A DNA stretch of 64,000 bases from Tyto alba. Taxonomy: Eukaryota; Chordata; Aves; Strigiformes; Tytonidae. The stretch lies in the NCBI RefSeq assembly GCF_018691265.1, contig NW_024881316.1, positions 8,616,819 through 8,680,818 on the forward strand, written 5' to 3'. The position numbers and the translations under genes are program-made. Of this stretch, positions 41,589 to 52,878 are shown piece by piece. Numbering within the stretch: the stretch's first letter is position 1; each line of letters begins with the position of its first letter. A model generated the notes under the pieces. It was not told where the DNA came from, did no database searches, and worked only from the letters and a program-made list of their open reading frames with translations.

Positions 41589-41757
41589 GATCAAAGGGAG
41601 AGGACCTATTCAACAGTGAAAACCAAGTCCACTTCAGCGTCTATTAATAACCTAAAGCCAGGAACAGTGTATGTTTTCCAGATTCGTGCTTTTACTGCTG
41701 CTGGTTATGGAAATTACAGCCCCAGACTGGATGTTGCCACACTAGAAGAAACCACAG
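41589..41757 (+). CDS. EPHA7: EPHA7 exon 7: second half of second FN3 domain
   Basis: This 169-bp exon begins after TTTTCAG with DQRERTYSTVKTK and ends LEETT plus one base, before GTAAAC at 41758. It supplies the remaining FN3 strands, including LKPGTVYVFQIRAFTAAGYG, where the tyrosine corner and the G-x-G-x-YSP end are typical of Eph FN3-2. After LEETT the next exon resumes with ATAVSSEQNP, so this structure gives the short stalk form. Human EPHA7 has, from memory, an extra GKMFE here in one isoform. The matching sequence after the donor reads GTAAACAATTAG, which carries a stop and no GKMFE coding, so the longer form does not look possible from this site. Confidence 0.97.
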
Positions 41758-44057
41758 GTAAACAATTAGATTTATAGGAAATTAACATTTTAGTAGTAGT
41801 AAATAGTAAGTAAAGCCAGAAAGGAAAGAGTCATAGTCAATATTATTAAAACTAGAAAGAATGAAGTTCTACATGAAGGTGGATTTTTGTCACTGTATTT
41901 TGACGGATGATCTTCTATTAGCTGTTTTGCCATAGAACTACAAATTACACCCTTCTAATTAGCTGGAAAAGGTTTGTAACATAACAGGTTCTTCTCCTCT
42001 GATGTCATTCTAACACAAATAAAAATACTTTTTTTTCATTTTAATACACACCTCTTTAGCCCACAAGAGAAGTGAGTAGTGGTGAGCTGAATAACTAATA
42101 GATTCTTCTGTAACTGGGGAGAGGAGGTAAGATGAGATTTCAGCCCACAGGGGCTTATCCAGGTCATTTTTTCCTTTTTTGATTTCCTGAAAAAACTCTT
42201 TATAGTTTTGCTTATGTGTGTGTCTTGTTTAAACTATATGTCCATCTTTAGTGTCTTTTTAGTTCATTGACTAGTTTCAACTTGATTTAGTAAAGAAACG
42301 GAGGTTTCAAAATACTAGCTTTCTTTAAGGCTCATGTAATATGTTGTAGGCTGTGTAAATAAAAAACAACCTCTCAAAAACCCTCAGAAAAGAAAGTATG
42401 AAGCTGAAGTACAAATTCTTTCAGTACAGCACACCAGACATCTGGTTGTGACATCTCAGCAGAGAGATAATATTTTGGGAGAGCTTGCTCTTTCCTTGAT
42501 GCTGAAACCAATCTTGTGCCTTTATTTGTCTAAAAGTCACATTGATGCCCTTTTTCTTCACCAGCCTAAATATGTACATGCATGCTTAGAGAAAATCTTC
42601 CACATTTTGGGTCTTCGGAAAGAAACTCTGCCATCACTGAGACTTTGCAGCCATGAGCCCATTCACAGGAACTGCATGTGTTCCCGGGGACTTCACCACT
42701 CTGTCACAGCCCCAAATTTGGTTCCTCTGTTTTGGGTCATTTTCTTCAGGCCAGCCAGATCTGGAGCTGAGAATGCCTAGCCTACAGGTTCAGAGAGTAA
42801 TGATGCCAACTCTGCTCACTGCTCTCCATGCAGCATATATAAGGTGTGGACACACACTATTGCATCTTATTAATTGCAGACAGATGTCGCTTGAACAAAT
42901 TGTGGGTGATCTTAAAACACAGTAGTTAGGTCTTGATTCCACCTTGGTTCCACACAGATTATGAAAACTATCAATAAGGAACAATACCACGTATCTAATA
43001 GACATAATGGAAATAGTAATTATCATAATAACAGCAATAAAGTGTTATTACTAATATTACTAGCTCTGTGTCTGATAGCATACTTGCCATCTGTAGAGTT
43101 CTGGTTTAGCAAGAGTCAGTAACAGAATCCCCATTTTGCAGAATGAGAACCTGAGGTACAGCCAGAAGTAATTGTTTATTTTGAGTAGATTTCTGGAAAA
43201 CACATTAAAAGTTGATCATAATCTGTCATAAGTTTCTGCTAATTAGTTAATTTATTGTCCAGAGTGATTTAAAATTAGCAGACCAAAATATTTCCCCAGC
43301 ATTTCCTTAATTAACTGAGTATTTTTTATATACTGAATTTAAGCATATTGGTAGGTGCTAGGATTAGCAAAGATAATTTCAGAGGTAAAGAGTCTAGCCT
43401 AGAGTTTGGTCAACATATGGAAGATTAGGAAAACCTAGAATAAATGCATCACTGACCACACTTATGCACCCTTTTTCTGACTTAGGTGATGAAAAACTGC
43501 ATATAAACCATCAACATACTCAACCAGTATGCACAGTAGATTTTTCTCTTTTCACAGGACAGCTTTATGTTTTGATATGCCATGCAAAATGTCCTGTGCT
43601 TTCATTAAAGCAAATTTTTAAAGTTGCATATTTTCCATTATCTTGAGAGGACCTTATAGAATATAATTTGCATCAAGGATAAGCATCCACAATTTTCCAT
43701 ATACAGTTTTCAGAAATAATTAAATTGTTGGTAAAAAGATAGTAAATTCTACTGAATTCTTCTAGAATTGTCTTACACAAAAATATTTGTTTCTTATAAT
43801 TTATTTATAGTTTTATCAGAACTTGCAGGCTAATCAAATTAGTCTTTTATTAACATTTTAAAGGAAGATATTTATTGGATCATTTTTAAGAAGTGTACCT
43901 CAAGTGAAGTACTGTACAGGTGAACAGTAAACCAGTGTTATATTGCAGTTTAGAGGCATTGGTTTCTCATTATTCCAGTGGATTTCTGAATGCAGCTTTT
44001 AAATATGTCAAAGTATTTTAAGAATAGATATATAGTTAGAGTATACATATATACACA

Positions 44058-44130
44058 CACATATATATATTTATGTAAGAATATTTATATGCACATATAT
44101 ATATATATATTTATGTAAGAATATATATAG
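44058..44130. repeat. 40-bp AT-rich tandem duplication
   Basis: The string ATATATATATTTATGTAAGA followed by ATAT occurs at 44061 and again at 44101, giving two copies of a roughly 40-bp unit around TA dinucleotides. Confidence 0.85.
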
Positions 44131-45174
44131 TGACCGTCACAGTCAGCTAGTCATGTTGCCCACCTGAATTTCTCTTGGCACTTCAACTGGTTGGCACCTT
44201 TTGGTTGGTGTTGCTCATTAAGTAGATTTTTGTGTTGTGTTTTAGTTCCTGAATTGTGAGAGAAACTGCATGGTCACTTTTCAATGTTTGATGAATTATA
44301 GACATTATATTATGTTATGTAAAATACACATATTTTATACCTTCATTTGCACATATCATACGTGTTTGGCATTCCATACATGTTTACTGAAAATTTCAAA
44401 ATTATAAAGTAAAAATGCTTTATAAAGGGATGATACTTCTAGTCTATATTGTGTTTGCCCCAGATCAAAATACTTTAATCATTATATTTTTTTATTTGAA
44501 TTATTGCTGGTTATTAGAGATGGAAGTGCCTCAGGAAGAAAATGTAAATGCATAAAATATCAATTAAGTGGTAATTTTATCTTTTGATTCACTGAAATAT
44601 TTAAAAGTTATATTAAATGACTTTTAGCCAGTGGATCTAAAGATGATCATGTGCTTTTTGTAATTGAAGGGCATTTTGCCACTTGTTACAGCTCTCACTG
44701 CTAAAGTAAAAGGACTCAGCACAACCTGGCATGAGGAAGACACTGCTTTTTCCTTTTGCCATGAATCAGTTTAAGTCAAGCAAAGTTGAAGTAACATGCT
44801 CATGTAAAATTTATTCCTAATGTCTGGAATAACACTACTACAAATTTTTATAGAAGACATAAAGCATAACATTTAAGAAAGTAATATTTGGCCTACATGA
44901 ATCCAATTTATCATTAAAGCTTTCACAGTGGACTTAATCAGGAATTCTTTTTTGCAAATCATACATTTCAGGTTGCTTGCACAAGAAAATGTCACTGGAG
45001 GAACAGCACAGCCTTTACAGCTGATCTTTTTTAAATCCTCCAGGGTGTTTGAATATTCATTCTCCATCCTTACAACCATATATTTAAAAGGTGGCTTTAT
45101 CTCCTTTAAATTAGTCATTGCCTCATTCATCTGGATATGCAAATATCATAACTCCAAATTAGGTATCGGCTGCA

Positions 45175-45830
45175 GCTGATTGCCCGGGTACCAGGTCCCC
45201 GTCTCTCCCTCTCAGTCTAAGCATAGTTTAAGCAGAGGTAAGGCCAGACTTCCCTGTCCTGCTGGTGGTTCCCTGCCATTGCCACTGTGGCAGTACCAGT
45301 GACAGCTAACCATGCCACGCAGCCCCTGAAAGGATCATCCGCACCCCAAAATCATTCCTCTAAGAACACTCTGGTATCTTTATTTCTGCCAAACCGCAAT
45401 GATAGTTCCAGAAGCTGGGTTCTGATTCCCCCTTACACTAACAGACCGAGTTCACCACACAGAAGAGAGAAGCTAAACAGAGGCAGAGGCAAAGGTCTTA
45501 GACTGCTGTCACTGAATTCATACCAGACCATGCCCAGAGTCAAACCTTTTTTTTTTTTTAGGGATGTAAAAATACATCATACGTTGCACCCCATCTATCT
45601 TACCAGTTGGAGAGTGTAGCATGTCCTCAACATTTTCCAGAGCCCAAATAACACCCTCGGCTAGCTTCCAAAATGTGCCAGTACCCAAGATCTGTAAGGC
45701 AGTTATACAAAGCAACCCACTCACATATGTCAACCTCTATGCACTCAACTTGGCTGCTAGATTAGGTGAGAGGCTGGGCTGGGTATTTTTCCAAACTCTG
45801 CTGGATTGGAACATCTAATGCAGCTTTTCA
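45175..45830. other. Unclassified GC-richer block, possible decayed LTR
   Basis: Base composition changes abruptly from AT-rich intron to about 650 bp that is richer in G and C (for example GATTGCCCGGGTACCAGGTC and GCAGAGGCAAAGGTCTTAGA). CTTTATTTCTGCC near 45379 faintly resembles the polyadenylation-signal zone of the LTR at 6641-6952. No flanking duplication was found and I cannot name a family. It could equally be single-copy sequence. Confidence 0.3.
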
Positions 45831-46576
45831 CCCTGGCCATTGTGATAGGATGATGCCTCTTCTTGACTTCCAGTGCGGTTTGCACTGAAGTTCAAAAAGA
45901 GAAGAGAACAGCATTAGGAAATGCTGTATTTTACATAAATGTTACACTGTTTGGGATTGTCTGCTTTGATGACCTGGTGATGTTACAGGAACTGAGTTTT
46001 ACTACTTATGCCCCTACACTTTTGCACAAGATAGTGACCGTTGATTTCCTACAAGTTCCACAAGTGGGATATACACAGTCTGCAGTAGCATCCTACTGAC
46101 CTGGGTATCTCAGAAAGTTATAGTTGCTTAGAGACAAGCATTTGTTCTTACCAGTTAAAGTTCAATATGAATAATGAGATCTTCCTCACCTGTATTAGGT
46201 AGAACATAAAAAAAATTATAAAGTGTCTTTAGGAAATAAAATTGAAGAGGGGGGCAGGAATATCTCTTGAGTGAAGATTGTTATATAGCTGTGTAGTATA
46301 ACAAAGGGTTTGTTGTTTTGGGGTGAAACAGTTGGTACAGGTCAGGGTCAGTGTCAATATAAATCGTGCTGATTGGCTCACTTATCCCAGGACAGAGCAA
46401 AGAAAAGACTGGTTTATTTGTTTCTATGGGAACCTCTGAAGACTGCAACAGGAACCTGATTCTGTGGAATTCATAACATCATCATGTAGACATTCCTGTG
46501 CAGTTACCACTACCAGCAGTTCACCATATTAATAGACCATCTACAATTTAGTTAATCAGCTATCAGTTGGGTTTCC

Positions 46577-46599
46577 TTTTTTTTTTTTTTTTTTTTTTT
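46577..46599. repeat. T23 tract
   Basis: Uninterrupted run of about 23 T in intron 7. Confidence 0.85.
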
Positions 46600-47569
46600 C
46601 TCTTTTATCACTCTGCTGCTTCCAGATGACTCACACTTTCACAGTCCCTTTCTCAGCATCACTGCCTCATGTCTCCTTTATTCTCAGTCTCTTGGGCTAG
46701 ATCCTTACTGTTACAAACCAGCATAGCTCCACTGAGTTCAGTATTGCTGAGTACATTTAATGTGACTGAGTACATGGCCACCCTTATTAGATGTCACGCA
46801 AGCAATGTATTTAACAAACCTTAAGGTTTCTCAGGCTAAGTATTTACATCCTCAGTTGACATTAATGTGACATGCATACATTTGCATATATTAATAGCAT
46901 TGACATATCTGAATAAAAAGAGCAATAATGTGTGGCTATTTTAGCATGTAAATTCTCTGAAGCATGGAGAATTCCATTTTGAATACGTGGAAGTGCCTTT
47001 TCATTGCTAACAGAAACAAATGATAATTAATAATAGCAGTTTACAATGATTAATAGCAGGAAGAGATAGAAATATGCTAACTAGGAAATCTGTGTGAATA
47101 GTGTTTCATCTCAAACATTCTTCTTATAGTTAAGACACTATTTCTTTGGGAACCATCAAAGTCATATCAGCCAGTTTTAAAGAGGAGGCTAGAAGCAGAG
47201 CTCTTCAGGGATTATTCCCCTGCTCTCCCCCTTACAAGGATATCCAGGTCTTCCCTTTTAGGAAGGAGTCAACCGCAGAGCAAAACAGAAGGCTGCGCAG
47301 CAGTAAGAAGGAGTGGCAGTGGCTGGTGCTGGTGCTGGCCTTCGGCTAATGGCTGTATCACTTTGGCCAAGTCAATTCCAGCATAGCTCCTTTTTATTCC
47401 CTGTAGATGATGATTAAGTCATCCAGCATTTGGATGACTTTCCAGTGGAGACCCTTCTTTAGGTTAATTTTATCAATGTAATAATTTCAGGCAAAGGTAA
47501 ACTAACAGTCTGCAGTTCATGATTGTGGAATAATTTTAAACTAATCTCTGCTCTGTGCTCCATTTGTAG

Positions 47570-47678
47570 CCACAGCTGTTTCCAGTGAACAGAATCCTGT
47601 TATTATCATAGCTGTAGTTGCTGTAGCAGGAACCATCATTCTGGTCTTCATGGTGTTTGGATTCATCATCGGGCGAAG
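47570..47678 (+). CDS. EPHA7: EPHA7 exon 8: transmembrane helix
   Basis: This 109-bp exon follows ATTTGTAG and encodes ATAVSSEQNP, then a hydrophobic run of about 25 residues (VIIIAVVAVAGTIILVFMVF and GFII) closed by the positive stop-transfer GRR, whose last base comes from the next exon. This is the single membrane pass of the receptor. The donor AAG|GTATTG departs from consensus at +4 to +6 and looks weaker than those of the neighbouring exons. If it is skipped and the intron retained, the frame adds ten residues after GRR and stops at TGA 47710-47712, giving a membrane-anchored receptor with almost no cytoplasmic part. Confidence 0.97.
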
Positions 47679-48370
47679 GTATTGCACCTTGCATAGGCAT
47701 AAACACATCTGACCCCACTCTTGTGAACTCTTGAGACATAGTCTAATCTGGGATAGTAATTTGCAAAACTGAAATGGAACTAATTTTTAATAAGGACAAT
47801 TTTCATTTAAATCCCATTATCTATTACATTGTTTGTCCTCTTATTTTGTCAAGACACACTTAAATCAAGGTGTTCTTTCTGTTTTATGTATGTGCTGTAA
47901 AAGAAACCCCTAGCAGGTTCTTTACTTGTAGTCCTTAAAGTCCCTCTTTCTGTTCAGTTTTCTCATGTGGAGAAGTCTGACACTTTATCTGATCAGCCTT
48001 TAAATGACTTTACATTCAAGAAAAAGAGGCACAGCAGTAAATTTAAGAATACTCTCATGTAAAACAGTTTTCTGCTTTCAAGTTCTTTAATCCTCTGTTT
48101 TATCCATAGAAGCTTTTCACTAGAACTAGAATTTTCTCTTTAGGACCTGGCCCAACTGGTATTTGATACAAAAGCCTTTTGATTGCAACTGTTCATGATT
48201 TATTTAAAACTCTGCTGTCAAGAGAATTGTAGCCGAAACTTTCAAAGGGCCTACAGGAGTTAGGTGCTGAGTGCCTGATAATCCCAGCCTGCAGAACTGA
48301 TGTTGTCAGGACTTTAGATGTGAGGAAGTAAATCATTATTTACCAGTAAAACTGGTGTCTTTTGTTTCAG
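47679..48370 (+). other. EPHA7 intron 8
   Basis: A 692-bp intron with the weak donor GTATTG and acceptor TTGTTTCAG. Its first 34 bases extend the transmembrane exon's frame by ten residues and a TGA stop, so retention would give a truncated receptor. No AATAAA hexamer was seen inside it. Confidence 0.85.
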
Positions 48371-48426
48371 GCATTGTGGCTATAGCAAAGCTGATCAAGA
48401 AGGGGATGAAGAACTTTACTTTCATT
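48371..48426 (+). CDS. EPHA7: EPHA7 exon 9: proximal juxtamembrane segment
   Basis: A 56-bp exon between TTTGTTTCAG and GTAAGT. It completes the Arg codon after the membrane helix and encodes HCGYSKADQEGDEELYFH plus one base. This is the acidic start of the cytoplasmic juxtamembrane region. The following exon continues [19 protein letters not shown], so the joined reading is unbroken. Retention of the next intron would add about 17 residues ending at a TAG near 48477. A polyadenylation hexamer AATAAA lies at 48830-48835, about 400 bp into that intron, but such hexamers are frequent in AT-rich DNA. Confidence 0.96.
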
Positions 48427-49389
48427 GTAAGTGTTTTGCTTTTTTTTCCCCCCCTTTCAAAAATTCCCAACTGCAGTAGTGTAGATAATACTAAAACAAC
48501 ACTCCATGAAAGACAAAGCCATAAGAAATTCAAAAAATGCTGTGTAAATAGCAAGTGGGAAGTTAAACACTGTAAAAATGTGACCTACACAAAAAGAATG
48601 CAGATTAAAGTCAACATTGCTCACACAGACGGTTTTATTTCTATATATGTGTATGATATTCTATTGTTTTCATTCTGCTTTTTTTTCTTTTTTGGATGCT
48701 CTGAATATATGTTACACACCACCCTAATGATCCCTCTGAGGTGCAGTTTCTGAGACCTAATTGACTATATGATCTTTACCTCAGATAAACTTCAGATTAA
48801 GAAAGTGTGGGTCACAGCATCACCCTAACAATAAAGCTTTTCTGCTCAAAAGCTGTTTTCTGCTCCTGTGAATACGGTAGCATCAATATTTACAAAACAC
48901 AATGTCCTTAAAAATAGAATATTTAATATGAAGAAAAAGGTCAGTTCATTACTGCTTTCTGTTCCAGAATCACTTGCCTAGCTAAGAGTAGCACCTAAAG
49001 CTTCCTGTTAAAATCACAGCTACCATCTGAATTTATGCTAGAACCCTGGGAAAATTCAATAAAATACATCATTCTTGGGTTAATGACAAGTGAAAATTTA
49101 AGAGGAGTGAAAGGCTTATGCAAGAATTGTTTCAGTTTTATCAAAATAGTGTTTAAAAATTTCTTATTTTAGCCATTTCCCATTTCAGTTGGAATATCAT
49201 TTTGACATGAAAAAATTAAAAATGTTTTAATTTCTTTTAGAATCAGTCATTAACTGAGGAAGTGTGGTAAAACTAAATTGCAAAATTGTTTTGAGCATTC
49301 CGAATTGCAAAATCACATAACAGAATTAAAGTAAATAACAGTTCTGAGACAGAACAATGCCTGGGTTTCAAGTCTTCTCCCATACCAGG

Positions 49390-49918
49390 TGTGGTGGTTT
49401 AACTCCAAGCAGCAACTGAGCACCATGCAGCCACTCCCTCTCTCCTTCCCCCTCCCAGTAGGATGGGTAGGAGAATTAGAAAAAAAAAAAAAAAGAAAAA
49501 CTCACAGGGCCTGGCTAGCTCAGCTGGTAGAGCATGGAACTCTTAATCCCAGGGTCATCGTGGGTCTGGGACTCACACTGATAATGCAATTGCTCACCAG
49601 CTGCCGTCCAGTCCCTAAGTAGGGATCTGCCCCTCCCAGCCAACTTCCCCCAGTTGATATACTGAGCATGACATTTCATGGTATGGAATATGCATTTGGC
49701 CAGTTTGTGTCAGCTGTCCTGGCCATGATCCCTCCCAGCTCCTTGTGCACCTCCTCGCTGGCAGAGCATTGGAAAAAAAAAAAAACTTTAATTTACGATA
49801 AGCGCTACTTAGCAACAATTAAACACCAGTGTATTATTATTCTCATACTTAATCCAAAACACAACACTGTACCGGCTACTAGAAAGAACATTAACACTGT
49901 GCGAGCCAAAACCTGGTA
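49390..49918 (-). mobile_element. Avian endogenous retrovirus solo LTR with internal tRNA-like insert
   Basis: The plus strand starts TGTGGTGGTTTAACTCCAAG and continues with CAACTGAGCACCATGCAGCC. Its right part contains GTTGATATACTGAGCATGAC, GGTATGGAATATGCATTTGG, CCAGTTTGTGTCAGCTGTCC, CGCTACTTAGCAACAATTAA, TCATACTTAATCCAAAACAC and GGCTACTAGAAAGAACATTA, ending GAGCCAAAACCTGGTA. I recognise this as the complement of a common neoavian ERV LTR, so the element is on the minus strand with its 5' end near 49918. It is about 530 bp, with no internal viral genes alongside, hence a solo LTR. The zone that normally carries the GTTGAGATAAAGACAGTTTA stretch is replaced by the tRNA-Lys-like sequence. No clear target-site duplication remains. 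Confidence 0.8.
49509..49581 (+). pseudogene. tRNA-Lys(CTT)-like pseudogene inside an LTR
   Basis: GCCTGGCTAGCTCAGCTGGT followed by AGAGCATGGAACTCTTAATC and CCAGGGTC matches vertebrate tRNA-Lys(CTT) through the acceptor 5' strand, A box, D arm, anticodon loop CTCTTAA and variable loop with few changes. From there it decays: the T arm reads CGTGGGTCTGGGACTCACACT, the TTCGA loop is broken, and the 3' acceptor strand does not pair with GCCTGGC. The B box is therefore damaged and a mature tRNA cannot form. It is not followed by a SINE tail. The surrounding sequence is an LTR on the opposite strand. Confidence 0.85.
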
Positions 49919-52878
49919 TCTCTCATATCAATAGAACTTGCCATTTAGTGATGCTATACATTATGTAGCCTTTGCTGTCCAACAATAATTGCAGCTGTAG
50001 CTTAAATCTATCAGATTTTTATTTTTTTTATAAAAGCCATATGGCTTATCTTATTTTACATATGTTAAAATTGTGAACTGTTATCAGAATGTAATGAAGT
50101 AGCCACTAGTCACAAATTCATAGCATCTTCTCAATGTATGCCTCTTTAAATGAGTAGTTCTAACTGGAGCTCTACTCAAAATCAGATCAAGGTTTCTGTT
50201 TCACCTTTCTGCCCTGAAAAAATCAGACCAGCTGGAATTTGTCCATGCTCCCTGAGTTTGGGTGTGTTGCTACCTAAATCATTTAAATGCAGAGAGTATT
50301 AAACTAGGTAGTGACATCATTTCAGCTTTAGTCAATCAATTCATAGTCTGTGCAAGAAAGATGGAAAATAATAATGGGATAAGAATTATTTATCATGCAC
50401 TTTGCAGTGCAGCTGATTTTAAAGAATTCATCACAAATCTGATGTTACTTAAATGTTACTATTCTGGGAATGATGGATTTGAAATTTGTCTCGCATAGAT
50501 GCATTATAAGCTTTTCACGTCTTCAGAAGAGCTACTTCTTTCACTTTTGAAATCACCGTTATGTCCTTGAAGGAAAAGATCCACTATGTATTCTCGTATG
50601 TCAGTATATAAACAAAAGGAATATGCTAGCTAAATAATTCCTTTCCTATTCTCCATTATTGGTGACATTTTTTTGTTTCAGTGAAAGTGTAAATGAATTA
50701 ATATGAAAGCTGCTACTTAATGATTAATAGTTGATCCAGAAAAGGTGAGATTTTATAAGTGTTCATTTCCCTCATTTTACTTTCAAGAAATCTGGTTATC
50801 CAGCAAATCAGTCAGAACGGTTAGCATACACAGTCTTTTTTAAATCATAACACCAAATATAAACCAATTTTTGCTAAGCTCGTTTTTCATCATATGTTCA
50901 TTGAAGGTGTAGTATTTAATTTTATTTGATAACCATGTACAGAATGAGATGGAACCCAGTGCTGTGGTCACCAGCTTGGTCACAGAGCTGTGAATACCAC
51001 TTCGTTGTCCTTTTGCTCCATAATATCTAGACAACCTTCTTCTGTGCTGAGGTACCACATTAGATTTTCAAAAATGTAGCTTACAACAAACACTTACTTA
51101 ACACAAAAACTTTGAAGCAACTATTTTTTTTAAAGCAGGTTTTCAAGCACTGTATTTAGTAGAGTGCCATATATTTCATTTCAGTCCCCCTCAACTCTCT
51201 GTGACCTCAAGTGCTACACTTGAAGATACAACTGCAGTGGAGGAGTTTAGTCAGGGAATTCAGATTTATATTTGGTTTCCTTCTACCATTTCTTCTAACA
51301 GTGTCTTCAAATCCAGGCCAGGATTATTTCACATCAGTATGCCAGGATAGCATTGGCCTGTCAAAATGTTTTATGACAGCTTGAATAAAGAACCACCAGA
51401 GGCCCACTTGAGATTCGCAAGTTTACCTCCAATCCAGGCCCCTTACCACAAACACAAGAGGATGGCTCCTTCTCCATCTCCCTGCCTGAAAGCACTATTA
51501 TAGGAGTTTAACCTATTGCTTTCTTCTCATTTTCTATAGTCTTTTCTGGTTTTAAGAAATAAATATTTATAATCTAGAAATTTGTAGCATTATCAATACT
51601 GTTGGAAGAACATCTATTTACGTACATAATATGGCAGATAATAACATCTAGGCAACATTTCAAAAAATTTATCTAGTTGTAAATAGATTACACAAACAAT
51701 TTCTCTAGCTTTTTCCTTCTTATGAGAGTCTGGGGGTTTTTTGGTGAGTAATACAATCTGAAACATAAATACACATGATTACTAAGCCATTTTTCAATAT
51801 ATTTTCAAATTTAATGTATTCTATTTGCAATTAAAATATTAAAAAACAACCATAAATTATTTATGTTTTGTATTGATTTTTGATCCTATTCTTGTATATC
51901 AATTAGCAGAGGAACATTCTTGCATTTTCATATGGAGTTTTAATTCACTGATTTAATTAAAGCTTAGGAATGTAATCCTTGTGAGCCAAATTTATTTCAT
52001 AAAAATTGCTTGATTAATAGATTTCCAGGGTTGCTCTACTTTCACAAGAAGTTCCTACATTCACCAGAAGAGCAAAAAATAATTTTCCACAATCAGCAGC
52101 AAACTAAGGAAAAAAACTATATGCTGGCCAGAATGCTGCTCTGCCTGAGTTGCACTAAGTCTATACTGGAGAAAGAGGGAGCAAAACCCAAGTTGTTGTA
52201 TATTATTCACTTAGGTGTTTGAGAGAGGGGATAATTGTGCCACAGAGCCTACTTTCCCTTCTTGTGCCTTTACAAGTTGACTACAAAGTGTTTCTCATGT
52301 TCATATTCTAGTGCAAGAAACATACCTGAGGATGTAAATTCTAAGTGCTGTGAATAGTTCAGCTTGACTATTGCCACAGTCTGTAAATATTATATTCAGT
52401 AGCTTAAGCAAATTGGAATAGCTAGAGGAGCCTTTCAAATCCCACTAGAAGACAGAGATAACATAAAGAAATGCTGTTTACGCAACCTGGGAAAATAGGA
52501 TAAGCTGTCCTTACACAGAAAATAAAGTTTCACCTCTTCTGCTGGTTTTATACCCCTTCCCCTGCTTTATTTTTACACCCACTCAACCCTTGCATTTTAT
52601 TCCATTGAGCACTATTTAATATTTATTACTTCTTTCACTTCAAGGTGGAGATGCAGATGCTAATGCTAGTCATTTTTAGAGATGGGATTGTGTACTTGTG
52701 TCAGCATGCTTGCAGATGATGCCTAAAACTAAGGTTGCCTCTCACGGCAGCTCTAACTCAGGCAGTGTGGAAGCAGGTTCACTCTTCCAAGGAGCACTCT
52801 GCATAATGAAATTCCTGGGCTGACTGCACAATAAGTGCCTTTGCTTCATCACAGTCATGCTTTCTTACATCATTACAG

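Larger units (their letters stand above)
41758..47569 (+). other. EPHA7 intron 7
   Basis: A 5.8-kb intron, GTAAAC donor and TTTGTAG acceptor. It contains an AT-rich tandem duplication (44058-44130), a GC-richer unclassified block (45175-45830) and a T23 tract. No coding sequence was recognised. Confidence 0.85.
48427..52878 (+). other. EPHA7 intron 9
   Basis: A 4.5-kb intron, GTAAGT donor and CATTACAG acceptor. It holds a solo LTR with a tRNA-like insert (49390-49918) and AATAAA hexamers at 48830-48835 and 49058-49063. The remainder is AT-rich with nothing recognised. Confidence 0.85.

Noticed and set aside
48355..48753. 132-codon plus-strand frame overlapping exon 9
   Set aside because: It is in a different frame from EPHA7 exon 9 and runs into intron. 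The homologous frame starts at 48372 and splices at 48426.
48830..49063. AATAAA hexamers in intron 9 as real alternative polyadenylation sites
   Set aside because: Hexamers of this type are frequent in AT-rich introns and no GU-rich downstream element could be weighed confidently.
49509..49581. Functional tRNA-Lys gene
   Set aside because: The T arm and B box are broken and the 3' acceptor strand does not pair with GCCTGGC. It also lies within an LTR.
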